Numbered from the stretch's first letter, positions 17,783 to 26,594 are shown. The stretch: DNA of 64,000 bases from Devosia oryzisoli (GCF_014837245.1 NZ_JACYFU010000005.1:62001-126000); one strand, 5' to 3'. Made by a program: numbers and translations. The notes: generated by a model from the sequence alone, not told the origin.

Positions 17783-18550
17783 ATGGCCCTGATCGTCGAC
17801 GTCTTTCCCGCCCGCAGCGACAATTACGGCTATCTCGCCCACGACGAGGCGACCGGCAAGACCGCCGCCATCGATGCGCCGGAGACCGGCCCGATCCGGG
17901 CGGCGCTTGAGGCGCGGGGCTGGACGCTGAGCGACATCCTCATCACCCATCACCACCAGGACCATGTCGAGGCCATAGCAGACCTCAAGCAGGCCTATGG
18001 CGCACGGGTCGTCGGACCCGCCGCCGAAGCGGACAAGATTTCCGGCCTCGATGAACTGGTGGGCGATGGCGACACGGTCACGCTGGGCGAAACCAGTTTC
18101 CAGGTGATCGCGACGCCCGGGCACACGCTGGGCCACATCGTCTATTTCGATCCGCACGGACGGCACCTGTTCTCGGCCGATGCCCTGTTCTCGCTGGGCG
18201 TGGGGCGGATGTTCGAGGGCACACCGGGCCCGATGTGGGAAGGGATCAAGCGCCTGCGCGCCCTGCCCGACGACACGCTGGTCTATTGCGGCCATGAATA
18301 CACCCAAGCCAATGCCCGCTTTGCGCTCAGCATCGACCCTGACAACAGGGCGCTGCAGCAGCGCGCCGACGTGGTCAATTCGCTGCGCAGCGGCGGCCGG
18401 CCCACGATCCCGTTCGAGCTGGGCGAGGACAAGCGCGCCAACCCGTTCCTGCGCGCCGACGCGCCGGAGCTGGCTCGTTATTACGGGCTCGAAGGCGCCG
18501 ATCCGGCCGAAGTTTTCGCCGCCATCCGCAAGGGCAAGGACAACTTCTGA
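17783..18550 (+). CDS. gloB: Hydroxyacylglutathione hydrolase (glyoxalase II)
   Basis: 255 residues. Metallo-beta-lactamase fold with the metal motif THHHQDH (T55-H61), GHTLGHI, and the C-terminal glyoxalase II domain with CGHEYTQANARFA. It hydrolyses S-D-lactoylglutathione to D-lactate and glutathione, completing methylglyoxal detoxification. A methylglyoxal synthase gene lies at 44.0-44.4 kb. A strong terminator follows. Confidence 0.94.
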   Translation: MALIVDVFPARSDNYGYLAHDEATGKTAAIDAPETGPIRAALEARGWTLSDILITHHHQDHVEAIADLKQAYGARVVGPAAEADKISGLDELVGDGDTVTLGETSFQVIATPGHTLGHIVYFDPHGRHLFSADALFSLGVGRMFEGTPGPMWEGIKRLRALPDDTLVYCGHEYTQANARFALSIDPDNRALQQRADVVNSLRSGGRPTIPFELGEDKRANPFLRADAPELARYYGLEGADPAEVFAAIRKGKDNF

Positions 18551-18576
18551 GAGCTTAGCAAGGCGGAACTGCAGAC

Positions 18577-18604
18577 AAGGCGGGTCTTCGGACCCGCCTT
18601 TTTC
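18577..18604 (+). terminator. Rho-independent terminator after gloB
   Basis: Perfect ten-base stem AAGGCGGGTC/GACCCGCCTT with a TTCG tetraloop (18587-18590), followed by T's. Confidence 0.9.
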
Positions 18605-18636
18605 GTGGATCGATCACATTCGGGGATCGCAACGGG

Positions 18637-18651
18637 TTAACACCGCGTTAA
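18637..18651 (+). promoter_or_regulatory. Candidate CtrA box
   Basis: TTAACACCGCGTTAA matches TTAA-N7-TTAA exactly, with a further C (TTAAC) that fits the extended alphaproteobacterial CtrA consensus. It lies 45 bases before the ATG at 18696, where a CtrA-activated promoter could be, and after the gloB terminator, so it can only serve the small ORFs to its right. Confidence 0.6.
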
Positions 18652-18695
18652 CATCTGGCACGCCGATTGCCCCTAAAGGGGTATGGAGCCAGAAG

Positions 18696-18761
18696 ATGCG
18701 TCCCATTTCAGGACATATCGGCTCGAAACGGTACAGTGAGAGCCGCAATGCCCGAGACTGA
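18696..18761 (+). CDS. 21-residue leader-like ORF
   Basis: ATG at 18696 with GGAG seven bases upstream, encoding MRPISGHIGSKRYSESRNARD. Its stop lies 12 bases inside the next ORF (start 18748, another frame). It could be a leader that couples translation of the downstream gene, a microprotein in its own right, or a chance ORF. The good ribosome-binding site and the CtrA-type box upstream are the only support. Confidence 0.35.
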   Translation: MRPISGHIGSKRYSESRNARD

Positions 18762-18996
18762 TACACAAGCGAGACTGCCGGTGCCCTTAGCGGCGCCCGC
18801 GCCGCGCCCATCGCTGGCGCGCAGCCATGCCGATGCGGCCTTTGTCGGCCACCTCCTGGCCGCGCGGGACCGCCTGCCGCCACAACGGGCCCGACGCAAC
18901 GCCTCGGTGGAAGCGGCCATCGGCTCCTACACGCAAGGCGCCAGGATCGCCGTGCGGCGCATGCCGCAGGGCTACCGCAAAAACCTCACCGCCTGA
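18748..18996 (+). CDS. Small basic protein of unknown function
   Basis: 82 residues from the ATG at 18748. N-terminal third is Pro/Ala-rich; the rest is basic (AARDRLPPQRARRNASVEAAIGSY, then RIAVRRMPQGYRKNLTA), no signal peptide or membrane helix. I do not recognise it. It overlaps the 21-residue ORF and ends four bases before the converging membrane-protein gene. A CtrA-type box upstream suggests cell-cycle or flagellar-type timing (inference). Confidence 0.5.
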   Translation: MPETDTQARLPVPLAAPAPRPSLARSHADAAFVGHLLAARDRLPPQRARRNASVEAAIGSYTQGARIAVRRMPQGYRKNLTA

Positions 18997-19000
18997 GCGG

Positions 19001-19450
19001 TCAGGTCATCGAGACGTCACGGCTGGCGCTGGTGATGGAGACGGTAAAGCCGGCGACGACGTCGATCAGGCTCATCACCATCAGAAGGAAGAACACCGAG
19101 CTGGCGGCGGCCCCAACCAGCAAAAACTCGACCAGGAACAGCACGAACAGCACCATCGAGAGCATGTGCTCGATGATGGAGTTGCGCGCCGTCTGGGTGG
19201 ATTTCAGCACCTCGAAGAACAGCATGATGATGCCGATGACGAGGAGAAAATCGCCCGCGCTGATGGCCCAGGACATGCCCGAAGGCATGGGGATGGCCAA
19301 CAGGCCCGCGGACCAGTTGACCGGATCGCCGCGGAAGAACAGGAACACCACGAGGTTGTAGGCGAGGAAGGGAAACACCAGGAGGGGCGGGATGAAGCGT
19401 CCCCGGCGGCGCGGCGCAGCCCGGTCTGGCAGGATCACTGTTTCGCTCAT
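19001..19450 (-). CDS. Four-helix inner-membrane protein, function unknown
   Basis: 149 residues from the ATG at 19450. Basic N-terminus (RAAPRRRGR) and four hydrophobic helices: FIPPLLVFPFLAYNLVVFLFF, a helix around AGLLAIPMP-SGDFLLVIGIIMLFFEVL, MVLFVLFLVEFLLVGAA and SVFFLLMVMSLIDVVAGF. The sequence around FEVLKSTQTARNSIIEHMLS is the most distinctive cytoplasmic stretch. No known catalytic motif. It converges with the small basic gene. Confidence 0.72.
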   Translation of the reverse strand: MSETVILPDRAAPRRRGRFIPPLLVFPFLAYNLVVFLFFRGDPVNWSAGLLAIPMPSGMSWAISAGDFLLVIGIIMLFFEVLKSTQTARNSIIEHMLSMVLFVLFLVEFLLVGAAASSVFFLLMVMSLIDVVAGFTVSITSASRDVSMT

Positions 19451-19622
19451 GCTCGGCTGGTCTCCCTGTGGCGACGCCCACCATGCCAGACCGGCCCGGC
19501 GTGCGAAAGGCGCCAAGAAAAATCTTGCGAGCGTGTCGGTATGGCGGGGCGGCATTCGTCGCCCCTGTGGACGCGACCGTTCAGTCGCGCAACACTAGGG
19601 CCGTTTTCTCGAGGAGAGCACC

Positions 19623-20102
19623 ATGCAAAACGCCAAGAACACCGTCTGCATCTGGTACGACAATGACGCCGAGGGCGCCGCGAGGTTCTATGCGGAAACC
19701 TTCCCCGACACCGTCGTCACCGGCGTTCACCGCGCTCCTGGCGATTATCCGTCGGGCAAGGAAGGCAACGTGCTCACCGTGGAATTCACCGTAATGGGCA
19801 TCCCCTGCATCGGGCTCAATGGCGGCCCGGCCTTCAAGCATACCGAGGCTTTTTCCATGCAGGTTGCGACGGACGACCAGGCCGAGACCGACCGCTACTG
19901 GAACGCCATCGTCGGCAATGGCGGCGAGGAAAGCATGTGCGGCTGGTGCAGGGACAAATGGGGCATTTCCTGGCAAATCACGCCGCGCGCCCTTTCCGAA
20001 GCGATGCAGGAGGGGGGCGACAAGGCCAAGCGGGCCTTCGAGGCCATGATGAGCATGAAGAAGATCGACGTGGCCAAGATCGAGGCGGCGGTGAGGGGGT
20101 AG
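19623..20102 (+). CDS. VOC-superfamily (PhnB-like) protein
   Basis: 159 residues, starting MQNAKNTVCIWYDNDAEGAARFYAETFPDT. This is the PhnB-like branch of the glyoxalase/vicinal-oxygen-chelate fold, often misannotated as 3-demethylubiquinone methyltransferase. GNVLTVEFTVMGIPCIGLNGGP and CGWCRDKWGISWQITP are the family's usual blocks. No specific reaction can be assigned. It stands alone, with GGAG-type ribosome-binding sequence before the ATG and a repeat-filled region after it. Confidence 0.82.
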   Translation: MQNAKNTVCIWYDNDAEGAARFYAETFPDTVVTGVHRAPGDYPSGKEGNVLTVEFTVMGIPCIGLNGGPAFKHTEAFSMQVATDDQAETDRYWNAIVGNGGEESMCGWCRDKWGISWQITPRALSEAMQEGGDKAKRAFEAMMSMKKIDVAKIEAAVRG

Positions 20103-20144
20103 GGCCTCAGGCTGCAGCGGCTGGTGAATGGGCGGGATGGCCTG

Positions 20145-20352
20145 TACCTCCCCCGTGACGGGGGGAGGACGGGAGGGGTGCGACAGCCCCCGGTTCGAGC
20201 GTGTGAAGCACCCCACCCCTGCCCTCCCCGTCAAGGGGAGGGTGCGCATCGCGGCCGTGGCGGGTTCTTTCTCCTCTTGCGGGGAGGGAGGCGCAGGAGC
20301 CGATGGGCGGTGCGAGCTGCTTCATGCCCTCCCTGCCAAGGGGGAGTGGGCA
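20145..20352. repeat. Cluster of GC-rich intergenic palindromes (family B)
   Basis: Several inverted elements in a row: CCTCCCCCGTGACGGGGGGAGG (20147-20168), CCCTCCCCGTCAAGGGGAGGG (20222-20242) and CCTCCCTGCCAAGGGGGAG-type elements to 20346. The region 20103-20483 has no credible gene. Confidence 0.65.
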
Positions 20353-20378
20353 TCCACCCCAACACACCCAAACTTAAC

Positions 20379-20452
20379 CGTCATTGCCGGGCTTGTCCCG
20401 GCAATCCATCCTGGACAGGCATGGACCACCGGGACAGGCCCGGTGGTGACGA
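20379..20452. repeat. Palindromic intergenic repeat (family D)
   Basis: CGTCATTGCCGGGCTTGTCCCGGCAATCC on the left and ACCACCGGGACAGGCCCGGTGGTGACG on the right, each a hairpin, bounded by CGTCA and TGACG. The layout is like family A but the sequence differs; only this copy is seen in the window. Confidence 0.65.
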
Positions 20453-20483
20453 TGCTGGCATCAAAGGCGCCTGGACCCAGGCT

Positions 20484-21884
20484 TCACTTCTTCAGTGAAA
20501 GCGGGCCGACCATCTGCTCGGGCTTGACCTCGGCGTCGAATTCTTCGCCGGTGAGGAGCCCCAGATTGATGGCTTCCTCGCGCAGCGTGGTGCCGTTCTT
20601 GTGGGCAGTCTTGGCGATCTTGGCGGCGTTGTCGTAGCCGATGCGGCGGTTGAGCGCCGTCACCAGCATCAGCGACTGGTCCACCAACTGCGTGATGCGC
20701 TTGCGGTCGGGCTGGATGCCGACGGCGCAATTGTCGTTAAAACTCTTGGCGGCGTCGGCGAGGAGCCGCACGGACTGCAGGAAATTGTAGGCGATGACGG
20801 GCTTGAAGACGTTGAGCTCGAAATTGCCTTGGCTCGCGGCAAAGCCGATGGCGGCGTCATTGCCCATCACCTGCGCCACCACCATGGTCATGGCTTCGGA
20901 CTGGGTCGGATTGACCTTGCCCGGCATGATCGAGCTGCCCGGCTCGTTTTCGGGAATGGTGATTTCCCCCAGGCCCGAACGGGGGCCCGAGGCGAGCCAG
21001 CGCACGTCGTTGGCGATCTTCATGAAGGCCACCGCGAGCTGCTTGAGTGCCCCGGAGGCACCGACAAAGGCGTCGTGCCCGGCCAGCAGCGCGAACTTGT
21101 TGGGGCCGGTGACGAAGTCATGGCCGGTCAGCTGCGCGATTTCTTTTGCGACGGCGACCGCATAGTCGGGGTGGGCGTTGAGCCCGGTGCCGACGGCCGT
21201 GCCGCCCAGCGCCAGCTCCTTGAGCTGGGGCATGGTGGCCTTGATGGCGGCGAGCGCATAATCGATCTGCGCCACCCAGCCCGAAATTTCCTGTCCCAGC
21301 GTCAGGGGCGTCGCATCCTGCAGGTGCGTGCGGCCGATCTTGACGACGTCCATGTATTCGTCGGCCTTGGACTTGAGCGTGTCGCGCAGCAATTCGACGC
21401 GGCCATAGAGGTAGTTTTCTACCGCCTCGACCGCCGCGATGTGCATGGCGGTGGGGTAGGTGTCGTTGGACGACTGGCTCATATTGACGTGGTCGTTGGG
21501 GTGGACGGGCTTTTTCGAGCCCATCTCGCCGCCGGCCATCTCGATGGCGCGGTTGGAGATCACCTCGTTAACGTTCATGTTCGACTGCGTGCCCGAGCCG
21601 GTCTGCCAAACGACAAGCGGGAAATGATCGCCCAGCTTGCCCGCGATGACTTCGTCCGCCGCCGCGACGATCAGGTCGCGCGTCTTTTCGTCCATGAGGC
21701 CAAGCTTGGTGTTGGCCAGCGCCGCCGCTTTTTTCAGGATGCCGAAGGCCTTGATGATCTCGCGCGGCATCTTTTCGCCGCCGATGTCGAAATTGGCCAG
21801 GCTCCGGGCCGTCTGCGCGCCGTAATATTTGTCGGCCGGCACGTTGATGGTGCCCATGGTGTCCGATTCTACGCGCATGCTCAT
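20484..21884 (-). CDS. fumC: Class II fumarate hydratase
   Basis: 466 residues. Interconverts fumarate and malate in the citric acid cycle without an iron-sulfur cluster. Signature [11 protein letters not shown] at residues 316-326, plus [12 protein letters not shown] and [16 protein letters not shown]. Full family length. A second ATG at 21878 could also serve as start. With argH at 4.7 kb it is the second fumarase-superfamily enzyme in the window. Confidence 0.96.
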   Translation of the reverse strand: MSMRVESDTMGTINVPADKYYGAQTARSLANFDIGGEKMPREIIKAFGILKKAAALANTKLGLMDEKTRDLIVAAADEVIAGKLGDHFPLVVWQTGSGTQSNMNVNEVISNRAIEMAGGEMGSKKPVHPNDHVNMSQSSNDTYPTAMHIAAVEAVENYLYGRVELLRDTLKSKADEYMDVVKIGRTHLQDATPLTLGQEISGWVAQIDYALAAIKATMPQLKELALGGTAVGTGLNAHPDYAVAVAKEIAQLTGHDFVTGPNKFALLAGHDAFVGASGALKQLAVAFMKIANDVRWLASGPRSGLGEITIPENEPGSSIMPGKVNPTQSEAMTMVVAQVMGNDAAIGFAASQGNFELNVFKPVIAYNFLQSVRLLADAAKSFNDNCAVGIQPDRKRITQLVDQSLMLVTALNRRIGYDNAAKIAKTAHKNGTTLREEAINLGLLTGEEFDAEVKPEQMVGPLSLKK

Positions 21885-21926
21885 GCCCGGTCTCCGTCAG
21901 GTCTGGTCGCTTCTGGTGGCGAGGGG

Positions 21927-21961
21927 AAAAACAAACGGCCGATCCCGTGGGGGACCGGCCG
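21927..21961 (-). terminator. Rho-independent terminator after rpmF
   Basis: Read on the minus strand: an 11-base stem CGGCCGGTCCC/GGGATCGGCCG (one G-T pair) with a CCAC loop, followed by TTTGTTTTT. It lies 44 bases past the rpmF stop and separates it from fumC. Confidence 0.85.
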
Positions 21962-22004
21962 CTATAGATCAGATCGAGCGCATACGCGCCGCCAGCCTTT
22001 CGGC

Positions 22005-22184
22005 TTACTTCTTGGCTTCGAGGATCTGCCGGCCGCGATACATGCCGGTCTTGAGGTCGACGTGGTGCGGGCGACGCAGCTCGCCCGAATCCTTGTCCTC
22101 GACATAGGTGGGGTTTGCGATCGCGTCAGCCGAGCGGCGGAAGCCGCGCTTCATCGGCGAGGTCTTTCGTTTTGGCACAGCCAT
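22005..22184 (-). CDS. rpmF: 50S ribosomal protein L32
   Basis: 59 residues from the ATG at 22184, with AAAGGA upstream. It starts [20 protein letters not shown] and ends GRQILEAKK, the alphaproteobacterial L32 form, which lacks the CxxC zinc-binding residues of many other L32 proteins. L32 is part of the large ribosomal subunit. A terminator follows, so it is probably the last gene of its transcript. Confidence 0.95.
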   Translation of the reverse strand: MAVPKRKTSPMKRGFRRSADAIANPTYVEDKDSGELRRPHHVDLKTGMYRGRQILEAKK

Positions 22185-22316
22185 GGTGCGGTCCTTTCGA
22201 ATTCAATATCGTTGCGCCGCCGGAAGCGGCCCAGAGACGCGTCTCTGTTGGGATTGGCGGCCTCTATAGAGCAAGCCAGGGGGCTTGGCTAGAGGATTTG
22301 TTGCGCGCGCGGGGCG

Positions 22317-23030
22317 CTAAAGCGCAAGCCGGCCCCCCGCGCCGACGCAGGCCGCGCGCTGCCCGTATTGCTGGGCGCGGTCCGCCACGATCCGCGCCAC
22401 GCGGCTGAGCCCGGGACTCGGCTGCGCGGGGCGGCGCACCAGCGGGTTGGGCAGGGTGACGGCGAGCAGGCTCGCCGTGCGCCAGTCGAGGTTCTGCGGC
22501 GCGATGCCGAAAGCCCGCTCCGCGCCCGCGGCGATGCCGAACTGCCCCTCCGGCCCCCATTCGGCGATGTTGAGATAGATCTCCATGATGCGTTTCTTGG
22601 GCAGGACAAGGTCGATATAGACCGCCAGCGGCACTTCGAGCGCCTTGCGGACCACGCTCTGCCCGTTCCAGAGAAAGAGATTGCGCGCCACCTGCATGGT
22701 GATGGTCGAGGCGCCGCGCGTTTCGCGCCCGGCGAAATAATTGGCCACCTCCTCGCGCAGCGCTGCCATGTCGACGCCCCAGTGCCGGCAGAACTGCCCA
22801 TCTTCCGAGAGGATAACCGAGGCCTTGAGGCGGTCCGAAATCTGGTCGATCGGACGCCACTTCCGCACCACCGGCCGTCCGGTGAGGGAGCGTTCGAGCA
22901 TGGGGACGGAAACCGGATCGACCACCAGATAGACCGGGGTCAGGACGAGCGGAATGGCCACCAGCACCGCCAGTATGACAAGGATCATCCGGAGGAACCG
23001 CCACAAGGGACGCACACGTTTTCGAGCCAT
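22317..23030 (-). CDS. mtgA: Monofunctional biosynthetic peptidoglycan transglycosylase
   Basis: 237 residues from the ATG at 23030. One N-terminal membrane helix (residues 10-36), then a GT51 transglycosylase domain: VILSEDGQFCRHWGVD with catalytic E76, GRETRGASTITMQVARNL, KRIMEIYLNIAEWG. It polymerises lipid II into glycan strands and has no transpeptidase domain. It is divergent from ispA with 79 bases between the starts and upstream of rpmF on the same strand. Confidence 0.93.
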   Translation of the reverse strand: MARKRVRPLWRFLRMILVILAVLVAIPLVLTPVYLVVDPVSVPMLERSLTGRPVVRKWRPIDQISDRLKASVILSEDGQFCRHWGVDMAALREEVANYFAGRETRGASTITMQVARNLFLWNGQSVVRKALEVPLAVYIDLVLPKKRIMEIYLNIAEWGPEGQFGIAAGAERAFGIAPQNLDWRTASLLAVTLPNPLVRRPAQPSPGLSRVARIVADRAQQYGQRAACVGAGGRLAL

Positions 23031-23109
23031 GCGCTCCCATAGCCTTTCCCCTGCCCGCGGCCAAGCATGGCCCTTGCCGCTCCCCGGGCAACCGGCTAGC
23101 AACGAGCCC

Positions 23110-24012
23110 ATGTATGATTTCGCTGCCGACAGCGCCGATTGCGCCCGGGCCGTGGAGGCCCGGCTCTCCGACCTCCTGACCGAGCCTGCGCTATCCGGAC
23201 CCGGGCCAGCCGCCGGACGGCTGGTCGCCGCCATGCGCCACGGGAGCCTCGAGGGCGGCAAGCGCCTGCGCCCGCTCCTGGTGCGGCAGGCCGCGGCCAT
23301 CTTTTCGGTGCCGCCCGCGGCGGCCCTGCAGGCCGGTCTCGCCGTCGAGATGGTGCATTGCTATTCGCTCGTGCATGACGATTTGCCGGCCATGGACGAT
23401 GACGATCTCCGGCGCGGCCGGCCCACCGTGCACAAGGCCTTTGACGAGGCGACAGCCATCCTGGCCGGAGACGGTCTGCTGACGCACGCCTTCGCGCTTC
23501 TTGCCCACCCGGCAACCCACCCCGACCCGGCCGTGCGCATTGCCCTGGTGGCGGAACTGGCCGCAGGCAGCGGCGCGGGCGGCATGGCCGGCGGCCAGAT
23601 GCGCGACATCGAGGGGGAAACAGGCGGCTTTTCCGAGGACGATATCGCCAGTATGCAGGCCATGAAGACCGGCGCGCTGATCCGCGCGGCGGTGCGCATG
23701 GGGGCGTTGCTGGGCGGCGCCGAGCCTCGGCCGCTTTCGGCCCTGACCGCCTATGCCGAGGCCGCGGGGCGCGCCTACCAGCTGGCCGACGACATTCTGG
23801 ACGTCACCGCGACGTCGGACGCCATGGGCAAGGCAACGGGCAAGGATGCGGGCATGGGCAAGCAGACCTTCGTGGCCCGTGTCGGGGTCGAGGCGGCGCG
23901 CCAGGCCCTGACGGCGGTGGTCACCGAAGCCGTCGGATATCTGCGCACCTTCGGCCCCAGAGCCGATGGCCTGCGGGCCACCGCCCGCTATTTTGCCTCC
24001 CGAGAGAATTGA
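23110..24012 (+). CDS. ispA: Short-chain polyprenyl (farnesyl) diphosphate synthase
   Basis: 300 residues from the ATG at 23110. First Asp-rich motif DDLPAMDDDD (residues 90-99) and second DDILD (227-231), with GGKRLRP near the N-terminus. It condenses IPP with DMAPP and GPP to farnesyl diphosphate, the precursor of undecaprenyl phosphate, quinones and hopanoids. The MEP-pathway gene ispG is 3 kb away. Farnesyl over geranylgeranyl product is the family's usual reading, not decided by motifs here. Confidence 0.9.
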   Translation: MYDFAADSADCARAVEARLSDLLTEPALSGPGPAAGRLVAAMRHGSLEGGKRLRPLLVRQAAAIFSVPPAAALQAGLAVEMVHCYSLVHDDLPAMDDDDLRRGRPTVHKAFDEATAILAGDGLLTHAFALLAHPATHPDPAVRIALVAELAAGSGAGGMAGGQMRDIEGETGGFSEDDIASMQAMKTGALIRAAVRMGALLGGAEPRPLSALTAYAEAAGRAYQLADDILDVTATSDAMGKATGKDAGMGKQTFVARVGVEAARQALTAVVTEAVGYLRTFGPRADGLRATARYFASREN

Positions 24013-24017
24013 CCACC

Positions 24018-24653
24018 ATGGCCATCCTGATCAGCGTCAATGTCGGCCAGCCACGGCCAATCCCTAAAAAAACGACCCAGACGGGCATCTACAAGGAGCC
24101 GGTCGAGGGCGATGTCGACATCACGCGGCAGGGCCTGGCGGGCGACGCGATCGTCAACCGCAAACACCACGGCGGCGTCGACCAGGCGGTCTATGTCTAC
24201 TTTCGCGACGACTACGCCTTCTGGGAAACCGAACTCGGCCGGGAGCTGGCGCCCGGCACTTTTGGGGAGAACCTCACTATCGGAGGCGTCGAGGGGCGCC
24301 ACGTTGCGGTGGGTGATTGCTTCAAGATCGACGAGGTGGTGCTGGAGGTAACCTCGCACCGCACGCCCTGCGCCACCTTTGCGGCCAAGATGGGCGATCC
24401 CGGCTGGGTCAGGCGCTTCCACAAGGCGGGCCGCCCCGGCGCCTATTGCCGCGTCCTCGAACCGGGCAATTTTCACGCCGGAGAGCCGGTCATTCTCAAG
24501 CCGTTCACCGGCGATCGGGTGACCATGGCCGAACTCATGGCGCTCGACGGGCGCCGCGACATCCCCCCACAAACCCTGCGCCGGATTCTGGCCAGCCCTA
24601 TCCACTACAAGATGCGGGCCGACTACGAAAACCGCCTCGCCACCCTGCTCTAG
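24018..24653 (+). CDS. MOSC-domain protein (YiiM-like)
   Basis: 211 residues from the ATG at 24018; a TTG at 24009 overlapping the ispA stop is possible. MOSC core with GLAGDAIVNRKHHGGVDQAVYVY, GTFGENLTIGG and the conserved Cys in SHRTPCATFAAKM. MOSC proteins of this type detoxify N-hydroxylated bases together with a molybdenum cofactor or bind sulfur/Moco; the substrate here is unknown. Five bases after ispA and eight before the YbaK gene: one operon. Confidence 0.85.
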   Translation: MAILISVNVGQPRPIPKKTTQTGIYKEPVEGDVDITRQGLAGDAIVNRKHHGGVDQAVYVYFRDDYAFWETELGRELAPGTFGENLTIGGVEGRHVAVGDCFKIDEVVLEVTSHRTPCATFAAKMGDPGWVRRFHKAGRPGAYCRVLEPGNFHAGEPVILKPFTGDRVTMAELMALDGRRDIPPQTLRRILASPIHYKMRADYENRLATLL

Positions 24654-24661
24654 GACTGCTG

Positions 24662-25129
24662 ATGAGCCTGCAATCCGTTCGTGACGATCTGGCCGCACGC
24701 GCCCCCGACCTGGTCGTGCTGGTCACCGACGCCTCCACCGCCACCGTGCCCCTCGCCGCTGTCGTCCATGGCGTCGAACCCGGGCAGATCGCCAAGACGC
24801 TCTGCATTCGCGTGCGCGACGAGGACCTCCTGCTCGTCACGCGCGGCGACGCCCGGCTCGACAACGCCAAATCCAAGGCCGCCTTTGGCGGGCGTCCGCG
24901 CATGCTGGGCCCCGAGGACGTGCTGCGGCTGACCAGCCACCCGGTGGGCGGCGTCTGCCCCTTCGGACTGCCCGCGCCGCTGCCGATCTTCCTCGACCGC
25001 TCGTTGCGCATCTACGATCTCGTCATTCCGGCTGGCGGCGATACGCACGCCTCGGTCAGGATGTCGGTGGACAGGCTGGCCGAACTCTGCGGCAATCGCT
25101 GGGTCGAGGCGTGCCAACTGCCCGAGTGA
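24662..25129 (+). CDS. YbaK/ProX-type aminoacyl-tRNA deacylase
   Basis: 155 residues from the ATG at 24662. YbaK/EbsC fold: ADIAKTL-like GQIAKTLCIRV, KSKAAFGGRPRMLGPEDVLRLTSHPVGGVCPFGL (the GGVxPFG substrate loop) and a C-terminal RLAELCG. Such proteins hydrolyse mischarged tRNAs, often Cys-tRNAPro or Ala-tRNAPro; the exact tRNA cannot be told. It shares bases with the next gene's start (GTGA at 25126). Confidence 0.85.
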   Translation: MSLQSVRDDLAARAPDLVVLVTDASTATVPLAAVVHGVEPGQIAKTLCIRVRDEDLLLVTRGDARLDNAKSKAAFGGRPRMLGPEDVLRLTSHPVGGVCPFGLPAPLPIFLDRSLRIYDLVIPAGGDTHASVRMSVDRLAELCGNRWVEACQLPE

Positions 25130-25740
25130 CCCCGGCCGAGTTCATCGGCACCCGGCTGGTGCTGGCGCCGCTGCCGTTCTGCCCATCGATCTTGCTCCAT
25201 CAGCCGACGCCCCGGAGCGGGCTGACCGCCTGGCTCATCACGCAGGGCCTCGGCGATGATCCGCCCTACTGGGCCTATGCGTGGGCCGGTGGCGCGGCGC
25301 TGGTACTGCACATTTTGGCCCACCCCGAAGCCGTGCGCGGGCGAACCGTGCTCGATTTCGGGGCCGGCTCGGGCCTGGTCGGCATCGCTGCCGCAAGGGC
25401 TGGTGCGACAGTAACCGCGTTCGAGCCGGACCGGATCGGGCAGGTGGCCCTCAGGCTCAATGCGGAAGCCAATGATGTCACCATCGGGTTGACCGATGAT
25501 CCCCTGGCCAGGGCCGACATCGTGCTGGCGGGCGACGTGTTCTACGACGCCAAGGTGGCCGAGCGGACCTTGCCGACGCTTCGCCGGCACGCAGCTGGGG
25601 GCGCCACTGTGCTCATCGGTGACCCGTTTCGCCGTGACCTGCCGGTGGAACAGCTCGATGTGTTGGCTGAGTATCAGGTGCCCGATTTTGGCAGCGAGGT
25701 CTTGGTGCGGGCCGGGGTGTTCGGTCTCGGCCCCCTTTGA
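25126..25740 (+). CDS. ETFB-lysine / PrmA-like SAM methyltransferase
   Basis: 204 residues from the GTG at 25126, whose GTGA overlaps the YbaK stop; a GTG at 25111 is the other option. YWAYAWAGGAALVLHIL, motif I TVLDFGAGSGLVGIAAARAGA, LNAEAND and ADIVLAGDVFYD match the branch that includes lysine methyltransferases of the electron-transfer flavoprotein beta subunit. Protein methylation is therefore likely; the target is inferred. Last gene of the ispA-led operon, followed by repeats. Confidence 0.8.
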   Translation: MTPAEFIGTRLVLAPLPFCPSILLHQPTPRSGLTAWLITQGLGDDPPYWAYAWAGGAALVLHILAHPEAVRGRTVLDFGAGSGLVGIAAARAGATVTAFEPDRIGQVALRLNAEANDVTIGLTDDPLARADIVLAGDVFYDAKVAERTLPTLRRHAAGGATVLIGDPFRRDLPVEQLDVLAEYQVPDFGSEVLVRAGVFGLGPL

Positions 25741-25800
25741 GGTGAGGGAGGCGATGGAGCCTCCCCCCTAATCGTGCGACGCGCACTGCCGCAACCACTC

Positions 25801-25888
25801 CGCCTCGACGGGGGGGGGATGGGTGGGGTGCGAGGGCCTGGGCGCGGAACCACCCCACCCCGACCCTCCCCGTTCAGGGGAGGGAGAG
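25801..25888. repeat. GC-rich intergenic palindromes (family B)
   Basis: A long G-run (CGACGGGGGGGGG, 25806-25818), GGGTGGGGTG and its mirror CACCCCACCCCG, and CCCTCCCCGTTCAGGGGAGGG (25864-25884). The G-run makes this stretch prone to length error. 25741-26031 holds no credible gene. Confidence 0.6.
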
Positions 25889-26031
25889 CATCCAGCTCCG
25901 GGCACCATTTGCGCCTGTGCAGCGCCTCCATCGCTTGCCGCCTGCTGCGCCCTGCCCTATATCGGCTCCTGGAGGACGACCTCCCCCGTTTTGGGCAGCG
26001 TTCGGGACGGCCCGGCTTGATGGAGCGCATC

Positions 26032-26463
26032 ATGCGTACCCCTGCCGACCGCATTCGCCACGCCCTCTCTTTCGAGATCATCGGCATTTTGCTGGCAACG
26101 CCCCTGGGCGCGCTCGTCTTTCACCTGCCGGCCGGCAATTCGGCGGTGATCGTGGTGGGCAGCGCCACCGTGGCGATGGCGTGGAACTACATCTACAATC
26201 TGGGCTTCGACCACCTGATGCGGGCCACGCGCGGCACCACCGCCAAGACATTGCCGATCCGGATCGTCCATGCCATCGCGTTCGAGCTCGGCCTGCTCGT
26301 CATGCTGATGCCGGCCATCGCCTGGTATCTCGACATTTCCCTCTGGGACGCGCTGGTGATGGATATCGCCTTCGCGCTTTTCTACATGGGCTATGCGCTG
26401 GTCTTTAACTGGATTTATGACCGCGTGTTCCCGCTGCCGGAGTGGCAGACTGCCAGGAGCTGA
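26032..26463 (+). CDS. PACE-family efflux transporter (AceI-like)
   Basis: 143 residues from the ATG at 26032, chosen over 26020 because GGAG (26022-26025) is six bases upstream and because it puts the conserved acidic residue in RIRHALSFEIIG at E15, the same number as the essential Glu of AceI. Four membrane helices in two repeated halves (FE...LATPLGALVFH and FELGLLVMLMPAIAWYLD), with the closing NWIYDRVFP. PACE proteins expel biocides such as chlorhexidine and short polyamines by proton exchange. Isolated gene; substrate here unknown. Confidence 0.88.
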   Translation: MRTPADRIRHALSFEIIGILLATPLGALVFHLPAGNSAVIVVGSATVAMAWNYIYNLGFDHLMRATRGTTAKTLPIRIVHAIAFELGLLVMLMPAIAWYLDISLWDALVMDIAFALFYMGYALVFNWIYDRVFPLPEWQTARS

Positions 26464-26485
26464 TCCTTGGGAGTCCAAGCGCAGT

Positions 26486-26547
26486 GTCATTCCCGCGACA
26501 GCGGGAACCCCTGTTGAACGGAGGTCCCCGCTTTCGCGGGGATGACC
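26486..26547. repeat. Palindromic intergenic repeat (family A, third copy)
   Basis: TCATTCCCGCGACAGCGGGA followed by CCCCTGTTGAACGGAGG and CCCCGCTTTCGCGGGGATGAC, matching the cores at 6209-6285 and 6369-6434. Confidence 0.8.
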
Positions 26548-26594
26548 CGGTGGGCGGAGGCAGTCGATCCCGACAGCCCGAGACGAGTCTCTCC

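Noticed and set aside
20601..22292. 563-codon plus-strand open frame opposite fumC and rpmF
   Set aside because: Shadow of fumC; also runs through the rpmF gene and its terminator.
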